64,000 bases of DNA. It comes from Forficula auricularia (Eukaryota > Arthropoda > Insecta > Dermaptera > Forficulidae). Each line of letters starts with the position of its first letter. Positions within the stretch are counted from its first letter, which is position 1. Location of the stretch: positions 186,001-250,000 of the forward strand of contig JALMQS010000315.1 of assembly GCA_024734495.1 (NCBI GenBank), written 5' to 3'. A program made the translations under genes and the position numbers. The notes under the pieces are model-generated. The model made no database searches, was not told the DNA's origin, and saw nothing but the letters and a program-made list of their open reading frames with translations. Below are positions 54,391 to 64,000 of this stretch, piece after piece.

Positions 54391-55190
54391 CTGCGTTACT
54401 AAGGTAAATATTTTGTTTATTTTTAAAATATTTTTTCTTTTTTTTTAGATAATATGGTTAAAAGGGATAGTCAATCCAGGGTTGAGACTAGAAGTATAGG
54501 TATTGAAACAAGTGGTGGTATTTTTCTTATGAGGATGATTCAGATGGTTATATAGATTATAAGGATATAGGGAAGAATGGTATTAATTTAAATAGGTCTG
54601 GTTCTTACAAGTTAGTTAATTCAGATATTAATATGTAGGTTTGCATTCATTTGTAGGATCTGGCATTGATTTGTGGAAGTCTGTCTATTTATTACTACTT
54701 GGGATTATAGTATTCTGCCTCCTATGATTAAATCAATTATAAATTTTGTCAAGTCCTAAAGTCCTAGAGTTGTGCAAAATTTTATTTAGTTCTCACAAGC
54801 AGAGATTAGGTGAGGTAGAGAGAGGTCATACCATCCTTGTTAAGGTTTTGACCAGGTTTCCTTAACAACTTATGGCAAATGCCGGGATGGCTAATGCGTC
54901 GCTTGCTCCTGGTATCGGGTTTTTGCGCGGAATTTATAAATTACTTTTTGTCTTTTGATGGAAATCTATGGTCAAGTTATTTGTTAATGAGCATACATTT
55001 CTATTTTTTTTCTTTTTCTTTTTTTTTTTTTTTACTTTTTATTATTTGTTAAATTGTTGTAATTAATTTGTATTGATGTTTGTTAATGTATTGTAGCTAG
55101 ATTGTATTGATGTTTGGAGGACCTAGCCACCGAGGACTTGTGCCTCTAAGCAGGTCGAGAAATAAAGATTTATTTATTATTATTATTATT
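54391..55190 (+). mobile_element. LINE 3' end fragment with (ATT)n tail
   Basis: ACTTATGGCAAATGCCGGGA near 54870 recurs inverted at 33500. The end reads GGACCTAGCCACCGAGGACT..GCAGGTCGAGAAATAAAGAT then TTATTTATTATTATTATT, the usual 3' finish of several LINE clades. No intact coding remains. Confidence 0.5.
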
Positions 55191-55444
55191 TATTTTTTAA
55201 TTTAATATAAATATACAAAAATTATTTTTCAATCGATATTATGCTCAAATTGATTAATCTTTAAGAACAACATTGGGTTAATAAGATAAATAAATTTGAG
55301 CGTAATATCAATTGAAAATGAAATAGTTAAGCCACTCAATTTTGACCGCTCTCCCAGGTGACCCAGTGCCTCCAAGAGCCCCATCCTGGTAACAGTAATA
55401 TAATATTAAACTAAATTCTCATTAATTTAATTTTTCTGATTATA

Positions 55445-55547
55445 TTTTAACAATTGATTCAAATTAATTTTAATTATTTATTAACAATGTATAAATAAAA
55501 TATGATATTCATCATTGTTAATTAACTATATTATTAACTAGCTCAAG
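55445..55547 (+). repeat. Direct repeat shared with 60745-60832
   Basis: CAAATTAATTTTAATTATTT and AATAAAATATGATATTCAT.ATTGTTAATTAACTA at both places. The complete Helitron begins right at its right edge. Confidence 0.75.
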
Positions 55548-56465
55548 GCCCGCCTTCGGCGGACATCTTACTAGCCATTAGACCCCCAACCCACGAACTC
55601 CTCCCTCCCTCATACCCCCACCCCGAACCCGACCCAGCACCTCCCCCCGCACCAGTCACCCGTGCCAAACAACCCCCCCCCCCCCCCCGCACCACCCCAC
55701 TATGCCTTAGGACCCTCACTGCACCACCCCACCCCCGTGCCCTTCACCCCGCCCCACACCACCACTCCGCACCCACCCGGGACTCCACCCTGCACCACCC
55801 CACTACGCTTCTGGACCCTCAGCTGATCCCCCCTCATTACGCCTCTATACCCTCACCTAAACCCTCCACCCCCCGGACCCCACCCCGTGCACTACACCCT
55901 CCCCCCGTGCTTAGTTTTTTCATTTCTAGCCTTCTAGTGACCCACAGATTATGTATACAAAATTTGGTTAAGTTGGCTCTAAGGTTAAAAATTTTCATAT
56001 TTTGACCCTCCCCCACTTTTTGGGTGGATTTTTGGGGGAATATTTTTTAAGAAAAGTTGTCAGAAATCACATCCTCTACAGCTATTCTCATTATAAAATT
56101 TGCCGTAGAGTTGATAGTTTATGAGTTATTTGATAATTTTCATTCGGGCCCCCCACAAACCCCTTTTTGGGGTCAAAATATCAAAACGTAATATAGCTAA
56201 AAACGTAAGTTAGAAGACATCTGATGTAAATATAAAATTTCATAATAATCCCTTCAGCTGTTTTTACGTGAATCGTGGGCAACTTTTCGCAGAAACCACG
56301 GAAACATACAGACATGCATACACACCAACAGACCTACAGACAGACAGACATGACTTTTATTGAGGGTGTTTTCGCTCATAACTTTGCTTGAAACGTGTGC
56401 AACCAAAATTTGGCGTGAATTTGGACCAATGTACAGACAAAACCTTTATTTTATATATATATAGA
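55548..56465 (-). mobile_element. Complete non-autonomous Helitron (918 bp)
   Basis: Minus-strand 5' end A|TC TATATATATAAAATAAAGG at 56465; 3' end with hairpin CCGCC-GAA-GGCGG then GCCTTGAGCTAG|T at 55548. TC start, CTAG end, a hairpin about ten bases before the end and insertion between A and T are the full Helitron terminal rules. The interior has long C-rich tracts (55600-55910) and a CAGACAGACAGACATGAC patch; it encodes no Rep or helicase, so it depended on an autonomous relative. Confidence 0.85.
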
Positions 56466-56491
56466 TATTATTATCGTTGACTTTTTTAAAC

Positions 56492-56520
56492 CTTGAAGAA
56501 GGAGGGATGATACTCCAAAT
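56492..56520 (+). ncRNA. Hammerhead-like motif (degenerate)
   Basis: CTTGAAGA then A, GGAG paired with CTCC, then AAATCG where GAAAC would be expected. A decayed member of the 5053/24095 family. Confidence 0.25.
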
Positions 56521-59454
56521 CGTGAGATTTTTTAAGAGGCTAAATATTACGTTCTAAAATAAACATTTTTATTCGGAATTTGTGCTTTCAATTTTAACTA
56601 TTATTTTGTCTGTCCTATATGTATACATTGTCTCAATCTAATCAATCAATGAACATACATATACCTACGTTATTTTCTACCATTTCGAGTCAAAATTAAC
56701 ATTTGTGGCTAAAAAATTTCTACTTTCAACTTCTAGTTTTTCAAAAAAAAAATTAAGATATATTTTAAAATGAAACTTTGATTTTAGTTGAGGTTTATTT
56801 CTTTGTTCTATAATTTAAAATTTAAAATCTCAATAATATGGCAATATCATTTCGTTTTTCAATTATTGACAAAATGTATATTTGATGGGTCAACGCTTTC
56901 TTGATCAACAAATAAAAATAATATATTTGGGATATGTATGGAAATGAAAACCTGCTTTTAAAGTTTTTTTTCTTTGTTTTACGTAATTAAAATTTGGATT
57001 TTAAAAACAATTTGTATCGAGCAAATATGTCTTAAACGTTTAATTTCATGCCAAATTTCCAGTTTCTATAGTCCTAATACTTCCATAAAAATCGTAATAG
57101 TAAATGCTTAAAAAAACAAAAAACAAAAATAAAAAAACTAAAAATACCGTTTCATTTATAAATATATCCATAATATTTTATTTCTACTTTCACATTTATA
57201 TTCTATATAGAATATAATGGGAATATTATTGTTTTTTTTTTTTTTTTTTTTTATTTTGCGTTATTCTCAAGAAGAGACGCTTGGAAATTTTAAAGAATAA
57301 TTTAAAAAAACAACTAAATAGCTATCATAAAAAACAAAATATTTTTTTTTCTCGATTGAGTAAATACTTATATGATAACTTCAAACAGCGGAAGTAACAA
57401 GTAGTGTGTGTGTGTCAATATCTCTGAAATGGATCGATTCGAAACGCTTCTCCTTGTTCGGATCTTTGTTTCCTTTTCTCTTGTGGATTTGTTTTGGTCC
57501 CCCCTGCCCCCCTCCCTCCCTTGCGTGGGTGGAGAGACCAACTAGAAATCGAATAATGGGGTGTCCAGTCATTTGACGACATACCATCAAAAGATAAAAA
57601 CTGACTAGGGATATAAAAAGCGAACAAAACCCTTCCCTATCAACCCCCCTGATTTCAATCATTTTAAGACCCCCTACCCCGCAAAAACAGAACATTTATT
57701 TCAAGTGGGCAAAATTTACATTTTAGCTGATAGATAGAGAAACTTTTCTTGCTGACTATTCCAATTGGATTTGATCAATAAATCCCGAATTCAATTGGGA
57801 AAACCTGGGGAGAGAAATTAGAACTAGCCCCTTGAGGTATCCTATCCCCCTATCGTGGTTGTGTTTCCCGAAATTCACAATTAACTAGATCAATGGACTT
57901 AACAAGTAGGACTTAATGGAAACAACCGCAAAGCCTTAAGGCCTTTATATGTATACGCAATAGATTTCTAACAACTATAGGCACCTAATTGGAAATTGCA
58001 GAGATACGCCAACTGGTGGTGAAAGCTTGAACTCTCTCAATTGGGTCTTTTGATCAGTGTTTAAAATCTACTCTTATTAAACGAGCAAAAATTGTATACA
58101 TATATCCGGTCGGATTCTCGAAAACGGCTCTAAAGATTTGGATGAAATTCACGGGTTAGGAGGGTTTTGTGTTGACGATTCGATCTGTCACGGTCTCATC
58201 TTCGGCTAAGTTGTTTTTGATGGGTTTTTTGTTAATTGAAACAATTATTCACAGGTGGTTGTCTCGATAAAAATGTATATTTACATTTTTATTCAATTTC
58301 CTTTTAATAAATAATTGGTTTTTTAATTTTATATCCCACAATAAGATCATTATAATTATTATTTATATATTAAAAATTGGTCAATTTATTTGATTAAAAA
58401 TCGAGTTTTAAATCCCACAATTATTAATTTGACAATTTAATTGATGAACTCAAAAATTGTTATTTAATTTAAAAAAATAATTATACCGTATTTATTTATA
58501 TGCCTATATACACATAATCTGTGGGCCACTGAATGCTAGAAATGCAAAAACTGGGTTCGTGGTCCGGGGTGGGGGGTAGATGAGGGGGTGCAGGAGGTGG
58601 GATTCAGTGGTGGAGGTCCGGGGGGTTTCGGGGATTATTATATAGCTATTAACTGAAGCAAAAAGTTACCGAGCATTGCTCGGTGGCCAGTTACTAAGTT
58701 ATATAAACAAAAAAATGTGTGAGCCTCATCCACATAAGCTCACAAGTCAAGTGAGACTATTAATTTTAAAACCCACTAATAGCTCATGACAAATAAAATT
58801 TATTAAAATTAATATATTTAAATTATTATTTTATTAAAACCCACTAATTGTTTATGACATATAAATTTGATTAAAATTAGGAAAATTTAGATTATTATTT
58901 TAAAATCAATAAGGCTTGTCTTTTATTTCCCCTCTATTAGGTCATTTCCCCTTTATTGTAACAAAAAAAATCAAACAGATACTTTGCTAAAGAAGTTTCA
59001 CTTCAAAAACAAACCTATTTATTAAATAATATTCTTTTTTGATTATGCATATTCTGACATTTGTGACGCGACCCAATTGTATTACTTTCAATTTCTACCA
59101 CATGGCGCCAACACCGTACTTGGCAATACGTAATTAATTCCTTAATTATATTAAGTACCTGGAATACCGAGCTTTGATCACGAATTTCTTTGTTTTTAAT
59201 TATTGTTTCTATTTATTATCAACCACTTATTTTATTTTAATTCAATCACATGATTAATTTTTATTCAACCACCCAAAATAGTTAATTTAATTAAAAATCT
59301 ATCAAATTTTTTTTATCCCCAAAATTATATTTTAAAATAAATTCTTCGTTATTTTTTACCAGGTGCGAAGCCCGCCTTTGAAAATTTTGAAATAATATCC
59401 ACAAATATTTTTAGATTTACATTACAACATCGATACTTTTTCATTGGTTTTTTG
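56521..59454. other. Long stretch without a recognised gene
   Basis: Mostly AT-rich. A TATAAAAAG at about 57612 lacks a convincing downstream frame. The segment 57700-58260 is compositionally more balanced and shows no match elsewhere in the window. ATAATCTGTGGGCCACTGAATG near 58515 and GTTACCGAGCATTGCTCGGT near 58665 are Helitron-like scraps. TGCGAAGCCCGCCTTTG near 59365 is another. Confidence 0.4.
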
Positions 59455-59690
59455 TTGCTGTATTGGGAACCTTTGTAAGTGCATAGCTTAATTTTTTTCA
59501 CCCATAGTGGCTAGTTTTAATTAACACCTCCAGATAGAGCGTATCGAAATTCTCAGTTTCCCAATAGGCTTGCTTACTATTGCATGTCAGAAGAGCTATA
59601 TACTACCTCTGGAGTAGATAAAAACCTCTCATGATTTCTTTAGAAATTTTAAATACCCTATTATCTGCAATTTGTAAATAAATTATTTAA
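59455..59690 (+). repeat. Direct repeat A1 (sister at 60845-61062)
   Basis: About 80 percent alike by eye over 200 bases: TAGTGGCTAGTT, CCAGATAGAGCGT, TTTCCCAATA, ATGTCAGAAGAGCTATAT and TGATTTCTTTAGAAATTTTA in order. Confidence 0.7.
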
Positions 59691-60844
59691 CATACAAATT
59701 CCTTTTCTGGTTATTAGTGTGAGGTAAGTAAAAATCGGATGATTTGCACAAAACACTTCTGAATATTTATTTATTTATTTTCAACTGGCTAAATTTCTAA
59801 CATACACTAATATAATACAATATTTATCAAATATAACAATATTATTACTAAAAAAACAAAATAGTACATTTTAATAACACAATAATAATAATATAATCTA
59901 TACATATATATAAAAGCCATTGTCAGACAGTACCTGTGGCGCCTTAGCGTACGATGTGGGAGAAAAAGCAACTAATAGTATTGTCAAATTTTTCAAATAA
60001 AAATCTCTATATTCTCAATCTATAAAATCTCTATATATTAATATATTCTTTTATATAGCTTAGAATATTAGATTTACGGCGTGTCTCATTTGAAATTTTA
60101 TTAGACAAATTTATTAATTTTAAATATATTATATATTAATATATATATTTAATTTTTTGGAAATAATTCATACCGCGAATTATTTTTTTTTTTTAATTTA
60201 AGAAAAATATAAATTCTTAAAATTTTAGTAGACAAATTAATTTTATAATATATATATATATATTATATATATTTAATTTATAATATAAGTTTTAATGAGA
60301 TATGATTTAATGGGATAATGAGATTAATTCTTAATTTATTACTGCGCGGGTCATTTGAAATTTTAGTAGATAAATTAATTTTAAAATTAATATTTATAAT
60401 TAATTTAGAGACATTTTTTAGATAAATTTAAATATTGAAATATATTATTAAAAAATTTTGAGAGAAAATGGTTGCATGCTTTAATAAAGTATTTCTAAAG
60501 CATTTAATGATATTTTTTCATCTTTCTTTGATCAATATTCATTATTCAAAAAAATATTTTTCAAAACATATAATTACGGACAGCTAATAATCACATCTCG
60601 AGACGCTGCCCGCCAGGGCCGCCAGCCCGGAGGGACGAGCGGTGCCGGGCGTGCCGTAGGCTTGCCAGGTACTGCTCGTAATACAATAATGATACAATAA
60701 TAAACAACAATAATACAAAAAATTATCAATGTGTTCTATATTTAATTGCTTCAAATTAATTTTAATTATTTGCTAACAATGTGTAAATAAAATATGATAT
60801 TCATTATTGTTAATTAACTAAACTAAACTAATTAATTAATTTTT
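59691..60844. other. AT-rich stretch between direct repeats
   Basis: TCTATACATATATATAAAAG near 59897 looks like another Helitron 5' end. CAAAACATATAATTACGGAC near 60560 matches 33920-33945. GAGACGCTGCCCGCCAGGGC near 60600 is the inverse of 29321-29340, inside a GC-rich island of about 80 bases. No protein-like frame. Confidence 0.4.
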
Positions 60845-61062
60845 ATTTGGAACCTTGGTAGACGCGTGGCTTAAATTTTTGACCCATATATAGTGGCTAG
60901 TTACATTTTAGAGCACCAGATAGAGCGTGTTGGAATTCTCAATTTCCCAATAAGCTGGCTTACTATAACATGTCAGAAGAGCTATATCCCTCTGGATTAG
61001 ATAAAAATCTCTTGTGATTTCTTTAGAAATTTTAAATACCTATCCTGCTAACTGCAATTTGT
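60845..61062 (+). repeat. Direct repeat A2 (sister of 59455-59690)
   Basis: Same ordered blocks as A1, about 1.39 kb further on. The region between could be an insertion or the pair could be element ends. Confidence 0.7.
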
Positions 61063-61437
61063 TTATTTTTTATTTTTTACTTAGAGAAAGTGGTGTAGGT
61101 TTTAGGTGAAACATGATATTAATTAATAAAGTAAAGGGTACGTAGTTTCACAGGGGTGAAACAACACACCTTTTATTTTGAAATATGTTAATAAATTATG
61201 CAATAGCATATAGACATTCGTTTTCTTTCTGATTATTAGTGGGTGGTAAAGAAAATACTATATATAGTTGGAGAAAGTTTTTGTTTTGCCGAGAGTAGCA
61301 GAGTTGTTGATTCACAAAGAGAAACAAAGAGATTGTCCTCTGCTTGATGCAAACAAACAGTATTGTCCTTCTGCTTGATGCAGTATATCATATCGATGAT
61401 GATATCTCGTATATATATATTGATTTATTTGGCCTGA

Positions 61438-61472
61438 GACTATAGTTTCGAAGACTTGGTCTTCATCATCAG
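61438..61472 (-). ncRNA. Hammerhead ribozyme core, left Penelope arm
   Basis: Minus strand: CTGATGA, one T, helix II GAAGAC-CAA-GTCTTC, GAAAC-TATA-GTC. Helix III is AC/GU closed by TATA, and GTC is the expected cleavage triplet. GA before CTGATGA pairs with TC after GTC as the base of helix I. Confidence 0.65.
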
Positions 61473-61496
61473 TCTTTCTTCAACTATAAATGTTTT

Positions 61497-62470
61497 TCAT
61501 GGAGTCAATATCACATGGATATTGAAAACTTGGTGCTCCTTCGTCACTGGAAAGCCAGGAACCAACAAAGACACTCTTTCCGGGCTCACATCCGATATAA
61601 CCATATGTCTCTCCTTTCTCATGGGAAGTGACGAGATTTTTCCCCTTTTATCTTTTGCTAGCAAACATCTTAAAAGTAGATTACTATTGGATAATTCAAT
61701 TTGATTGTTTAAACAGAGATCTGAATATCTACGGCACGACTTCGAAATCTTCTGCAGATTCAACTGCGCTAATCAATTTTCGGGTCCTTTCTCCTTTTTA
61801 TTAATCTAATACCTTCTGGGCAGGAGTGATTGCTCTGAATTTGGGGTAAATGTTCTGCAAAAGAATTTTCGTACTTTTTATTTTTATAGGTCTCTTCCGT
61901 GTTCAGCTTGGTCGAATTTTCATGATTTTCCTCTCGGTTTTCTTCCCAACATTACATATGCTTCAAGCGAATCCTTGCATTTCAAACTATAAACCCCTTC
62001 TTCCTCTATATTTGGTAATTTGTCTTTTTTATTTGAACCCAAATCCCCTCCTAGAGCAATTGGAGTTTTGAACACTGTTTTCAACCCTAATTTTTTCATT
62101 TTTTGTTTCAATTTTTCCGAAATTTGTCCATAATATGGAAGAACCATTCTAGGATTTTCCTTTTCTTCTTCATTCTTCTGTGAATACACTGATTCCAGGG
62201 TTAATCCTTCCATTTTTCTATTTAACATTTGGTCTATAAGGCTTGCTTCGTACCCATTATTACCGCGATTTCTTTAATTGTCTCTAATTCCTGTGAATAT
62301 GCTTTTCTGATAAAGGTACATTTAGTTAGTTCTAAGGAACATTGAGTGGAAGGCTGCGCGTTTATGTGACATCGGTCATACAAGAATTTTTTATGTATTA
62401 CACAAGTCAGTAGCTGTGGGTTTTCTATAGATTTCAAGGTGTGCTTATTTCCGGAGATGCATTATTTTTA
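61497..62470 (-). pseudogene. Penelope-like polymerase C-terminal region, left arm (broken)
   Basis: Reading leftwards from 62470: FEIYRKP-like start, CVIHKKFLYDRCH, KAYSQELETIKEIA, LESVYSQKNEEEKENPRMVL, PYYGQISEKLKQKMKKLG, then GVYSLKC of the GIY-YIG domain, where the frame is lost, and NNQIELSNSNLLLRCLL at the end. It is the more damaged of the two copies, with several shifts and a deletion between the first part and KAYSQELE. Confidence 0.75.
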
Positions 62471-62489
62471 AATCTAAAAAGAGAAAATA

Positions 62490-63302
62490 CTAAATTTTTT
62501 AGATTTAAAAATAAACATCTCCGGAAATAAGCACACCTTTGAAATTTATAGAAAACCCACAGCTACTGACATTGTAATACATAAAAATTCTTGTAGACCA
62601 ATGTCACATAAACACGCAGCCTTCCATTCAATGATACATAGACTAATAAATATACCTTTATCAGAAAAAGCATATTCACAGGAATTAGAGACAATTAAAG
62701 AAATCGCGGTAAATAATGGGTACGAAGCAAGCCTTATAGACCAAATGTTAAATAAAAAAATAGAAAAATTAACCCTGGAATCAGTATATTCACAAAAGAA
62801 TGAAAAAGAAAAAGAAAATCCTAGAATAGTTCTTCCATATTATGGACAAATTTCGGAAAAATTAAAACAAAAAATGAAAAAATTAGGGTTAAAAACAGTA
62901 TTCAAAACTCCAATTACTCTAGGAAAAGATTTAGGTTCAAATAAAAAAGACAAATTACCAAATATAGAAAAAGAAGGGGTTTATAGTTTGAAATGCAAAG
63001 ATTGCGAAGCAATATATGTGGGAAAAACCGAGAGAAATCTGAAAATTCGACTAAATGAACACATAAGAGATTATAAAAATAAAAAGTACGAAAATTCTTT
63101 TGCAGAACATTTAAATTCAAACAATCACTCCTTCCCAGAAGGTATTAGATTAATAAAAGGAGAAAGGGACCCAAAATTGATTAGCGCAATTGAATCTTTA
63201 GAAATTTTGAAGTCATTCAATAGAAATTCAGATCTCTGTTTAAACAATCAAATTGAATTATCCAATAGTAATCTACTTAAGATGTTTGCTAACAAAAGAT
63301 AA
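62490..63302 (+). CDS. Penelope-like polymerase C-terminal region with GIY-YIG endonuclease, right arm
   Basis: Open from 62490 to the TAA at 63302. Starts within the RT thumb (LNFLDLKI, HTFEIYRKPTATD), then HKHAAFHSMIHRLINIPLS and the linker (YYGQISEKLKQKMKKLGLKT). GIY-YIG nuclease: GVYSLKCKDCEAIYVGKTER, then RLNEHIRDY (Arg/His), FAEHLNSNNHSF and a Glu in IESLEILKS. This nuclease is thought to cut the target for Penelope-type retrotransposition. The RT catalytic part is absent, and no genuine start codon is expected here. Confidence 0.85.
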   Translation, partial: LNFLDLKINISGNKHTFEIYRKPTATDIVIHKNSCRPMSHKHAAFHSMIHRLINIPLSEKAYSQELETIKEIAVNNGYEASLIDQMLNKKIEKLTLESVYSQKNEKEKENPRIVLPYYGQISEKLKQKMKKLGLKTVFKTPITLGKDLGSNKKDKLPNIEKEGVYSLKCKDCEAIYVGKTERNLKIRLNEHIRDYKNKKYENSFAEHLNSNNHSFPEGIRLIKGERDPKLISAIESLEILKSFNRNSDLCLNNQIELSNSNLLKMFANKR

Positions 63303-63477
63303 AAGGGGAAAAAATTCATCCTTTCTAAGGAGAAAGGGAAACATATGGTTATATTTGAGTGTGAGCCCGGAAAGAGTGTCTTTATTGGTTGCTAGCTTTC
63401 CAGTGACGAAGGAACACCAAGTTTTCAATATCCATATGATATTGACTCCATGAAAAACATTTATAATTGAAGAAAGA

Positions 63478-63512
63478 CTGATGATGAAGACCAAGTCTTC
63501 GAAACTATAGTC
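63478..63512 (+). ncRNA. Hammerhead ribozyme core, right Penelope arm
   Basis: CTGATGA (63478-63484), T, helix II GAAGAC (63486-63491)/GTCTTC (63495-63500), GAAAC (63501-63505), loop TATA, GTC (63510-63512). Upstream TTATAA near 63461 could pair with the TTATAA that follows the cut site in the related end pieces at 33833 and 53636, but in this copy the 3' strand has changed. Confidence 0.65.
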
Positions 63513-63678
63513 TCAAACAAATAAATAATATATATATACAGATATATCATCTTGATATATATGTGTATATGTTTATTTGCATCAAGCAGAGGACAATCTC
63601 TTTGTTTCTCTTTGTGAATACTATATATATTTGTCTAGATTAATTTGTAACAACGCTTAGAGAAATTTCTCTAAAAAA

Positions 63679-63755
63679 ATTACCCTCTTGCCTAGAATCG
63701 AACTGACGAACTCTTGAACTATGGGCATCAGCTCTAGCGATTACACCAATGCAAC
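63679..63755 (-). tRNA. tRNA-like sequence (pseudo-tRNA or SINE head)
   Basis: Minus strand: GTTGCATTGGTGTAATCGCT with an A-box-like TGGTGTAATCGCTAGAGC, and a B-box-like AGTTCGATTCT before GGCAAGAG. Acceptor strands do not pair, so a functional tRNA is unlikely. Confidence 0.35.
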
Positions 63756-64000
63756 ATTAATATTTGTATCTTGATTTCTGTTACTAAAACTATATATTTT
63801 TGATTTAGACTTTGTGTCGAGATAATATTGTATTCATTTGAACTCGAATGAAAATGAAAAAACACCAATAGATTTTAAATTAAGAAACATTAAATATATA
63901 TTAATTAACGAGGCAAATTTGAAATATAATTGTCAGCTTGGATTTTAAACTGATGGCTCCAATCGATTTTCATTAACCAGGCAAATTTGAAATTCTAATT
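63756..64000. other. Window end with short direct repeat
   Basis: TTAACGAGGCAAATTTGAAAT near 63905 and TTAACCAGGCAAATTTGAAAT near 63975; nothing else recognised. Confidence 0.4.

Larger units (their letters stand above)
61311..63620. mobile_element. Palindrome of two head-to-head Penelope-like elements
   Basis: Left arm (61311-62480, minus) and right arm (62493-63620, plus) are diverged copies of the same 3' part of a Penelope-like element, meeting at a 12-base centre near 62481-62492. Each arm contains the end of the RT (FLDLK..), the linker, the GIY-YIG domain, a non-coding tail, a hammerhead core and the outer sequence CAGAGGACAATCTCTTTGTT. RT catalytic motifs are missing, so both are 5'-truncated at the same codon. 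Confidence 0.85.

Noticed and set aside
55600..55910. C-rich tract as a possible Pro-rich protein or CpG-island promoter
   Set aside because: It is the interior of the 918 bp Helitron, with homologous C-rich Helitron fragments nearby, and no stable frame.
57357..57720. Open frames and a TATAAAAAG box near 57.6 kb
   Set aside because: No protein-like frame lies downstream of the box; the 104-codon minus-strand frame is Gly/Pro/Lys low-information sequence over C-rich DNA.
1..64000. CRISPR arrays, bacterial operons or prophage
   Set aside because: No regularly spaced repeats with unique spacers, no ribosome-binding-site or operon structure; all recognisable proteins are eukaryotic transposon or animal-type.

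Overview
This is AT-rich eukaryotic DNA, almost certainly from an invertebrate animal and probably an arthropod. Coding stretches are sparse, there are no bacterial-style operons, and there are intron-like exon edges and a TATA-type promoter. The density of transposon relics is very high: RTE-type LINE, Ty3/gypsy, Penelope-like, Helitron, mariner, hAT, foldback elements and tRNA-derived repeats. The species cannot be named from the sequence.

Layout. 0-7.4 kb: a tRNA-like sequence, a Helitron end, a decayed minus-strand acidic reading frame (1777-3290), hammerhead-like hairpins and a 0.4 kb foldback element (5999-6390). 7.4-11.9 kb: a nearly complete RTE-like LINE whose ORF1 and ORF2 are broken only at A-runs. 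11.9-12.1 kb: the best host-gene signal, a minus-strand first exon with TATA box, start codon, signal peptide and splice donor. 12.3-35 kb: AT-rich sequence with inverted-repeat elements, SINE, Helitron, mariner, LINE and Penelope fragments, plus a few candidate host exons, the best being an immunoglobulin-like one at 31467. 35.35-40.25 kb: a young Ty3/gypsy element with LTRs that differ only by three 1-base indels, gag, protease, RT-RNase H and integrase. 42.4-52.9 kb: a three-LTR, two-internal-region tandem of a non-autonomous LTR element of about 4.5 kb period, bounded by a 4-base target duplication. 53-61 kb: LINE and Helitron remnants (one complete 918 bp Helitron) and direct repeats. 61.3-63.6 kb: a 2.3 kb palindrome of two head-to-head, 5'-truncated Penelope-like elements, each with a GIY-YIG endonuclease region and a hammerhead-ribozyme core at its outer end.

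Most notable. (1) The gypsy element has 13 nt just after its 5' LTR that are an exact complement of 13 nt inside the LTR, which suggests self-primed reverse transcription in place of tRNA priming. (2) Its gag-pro overlap carries a textbook A AAA AAC minus-one slippery heptamer in the correct frame. (3) The three-LTR tandem appears to have been inserted as one unit. (4) Penelope ends and several orphan loci share a CTGANGA-N-stem-GAAAC architecture. (5) Most frame breaks in otherwise young elements lie in A-runs, so part of the apparent damage may be residual sequencing error.

All family calls come from reading motifs by eye; no database search was run. Start codons in this eukaryotic DNA are uncertain unless an ATG is named.
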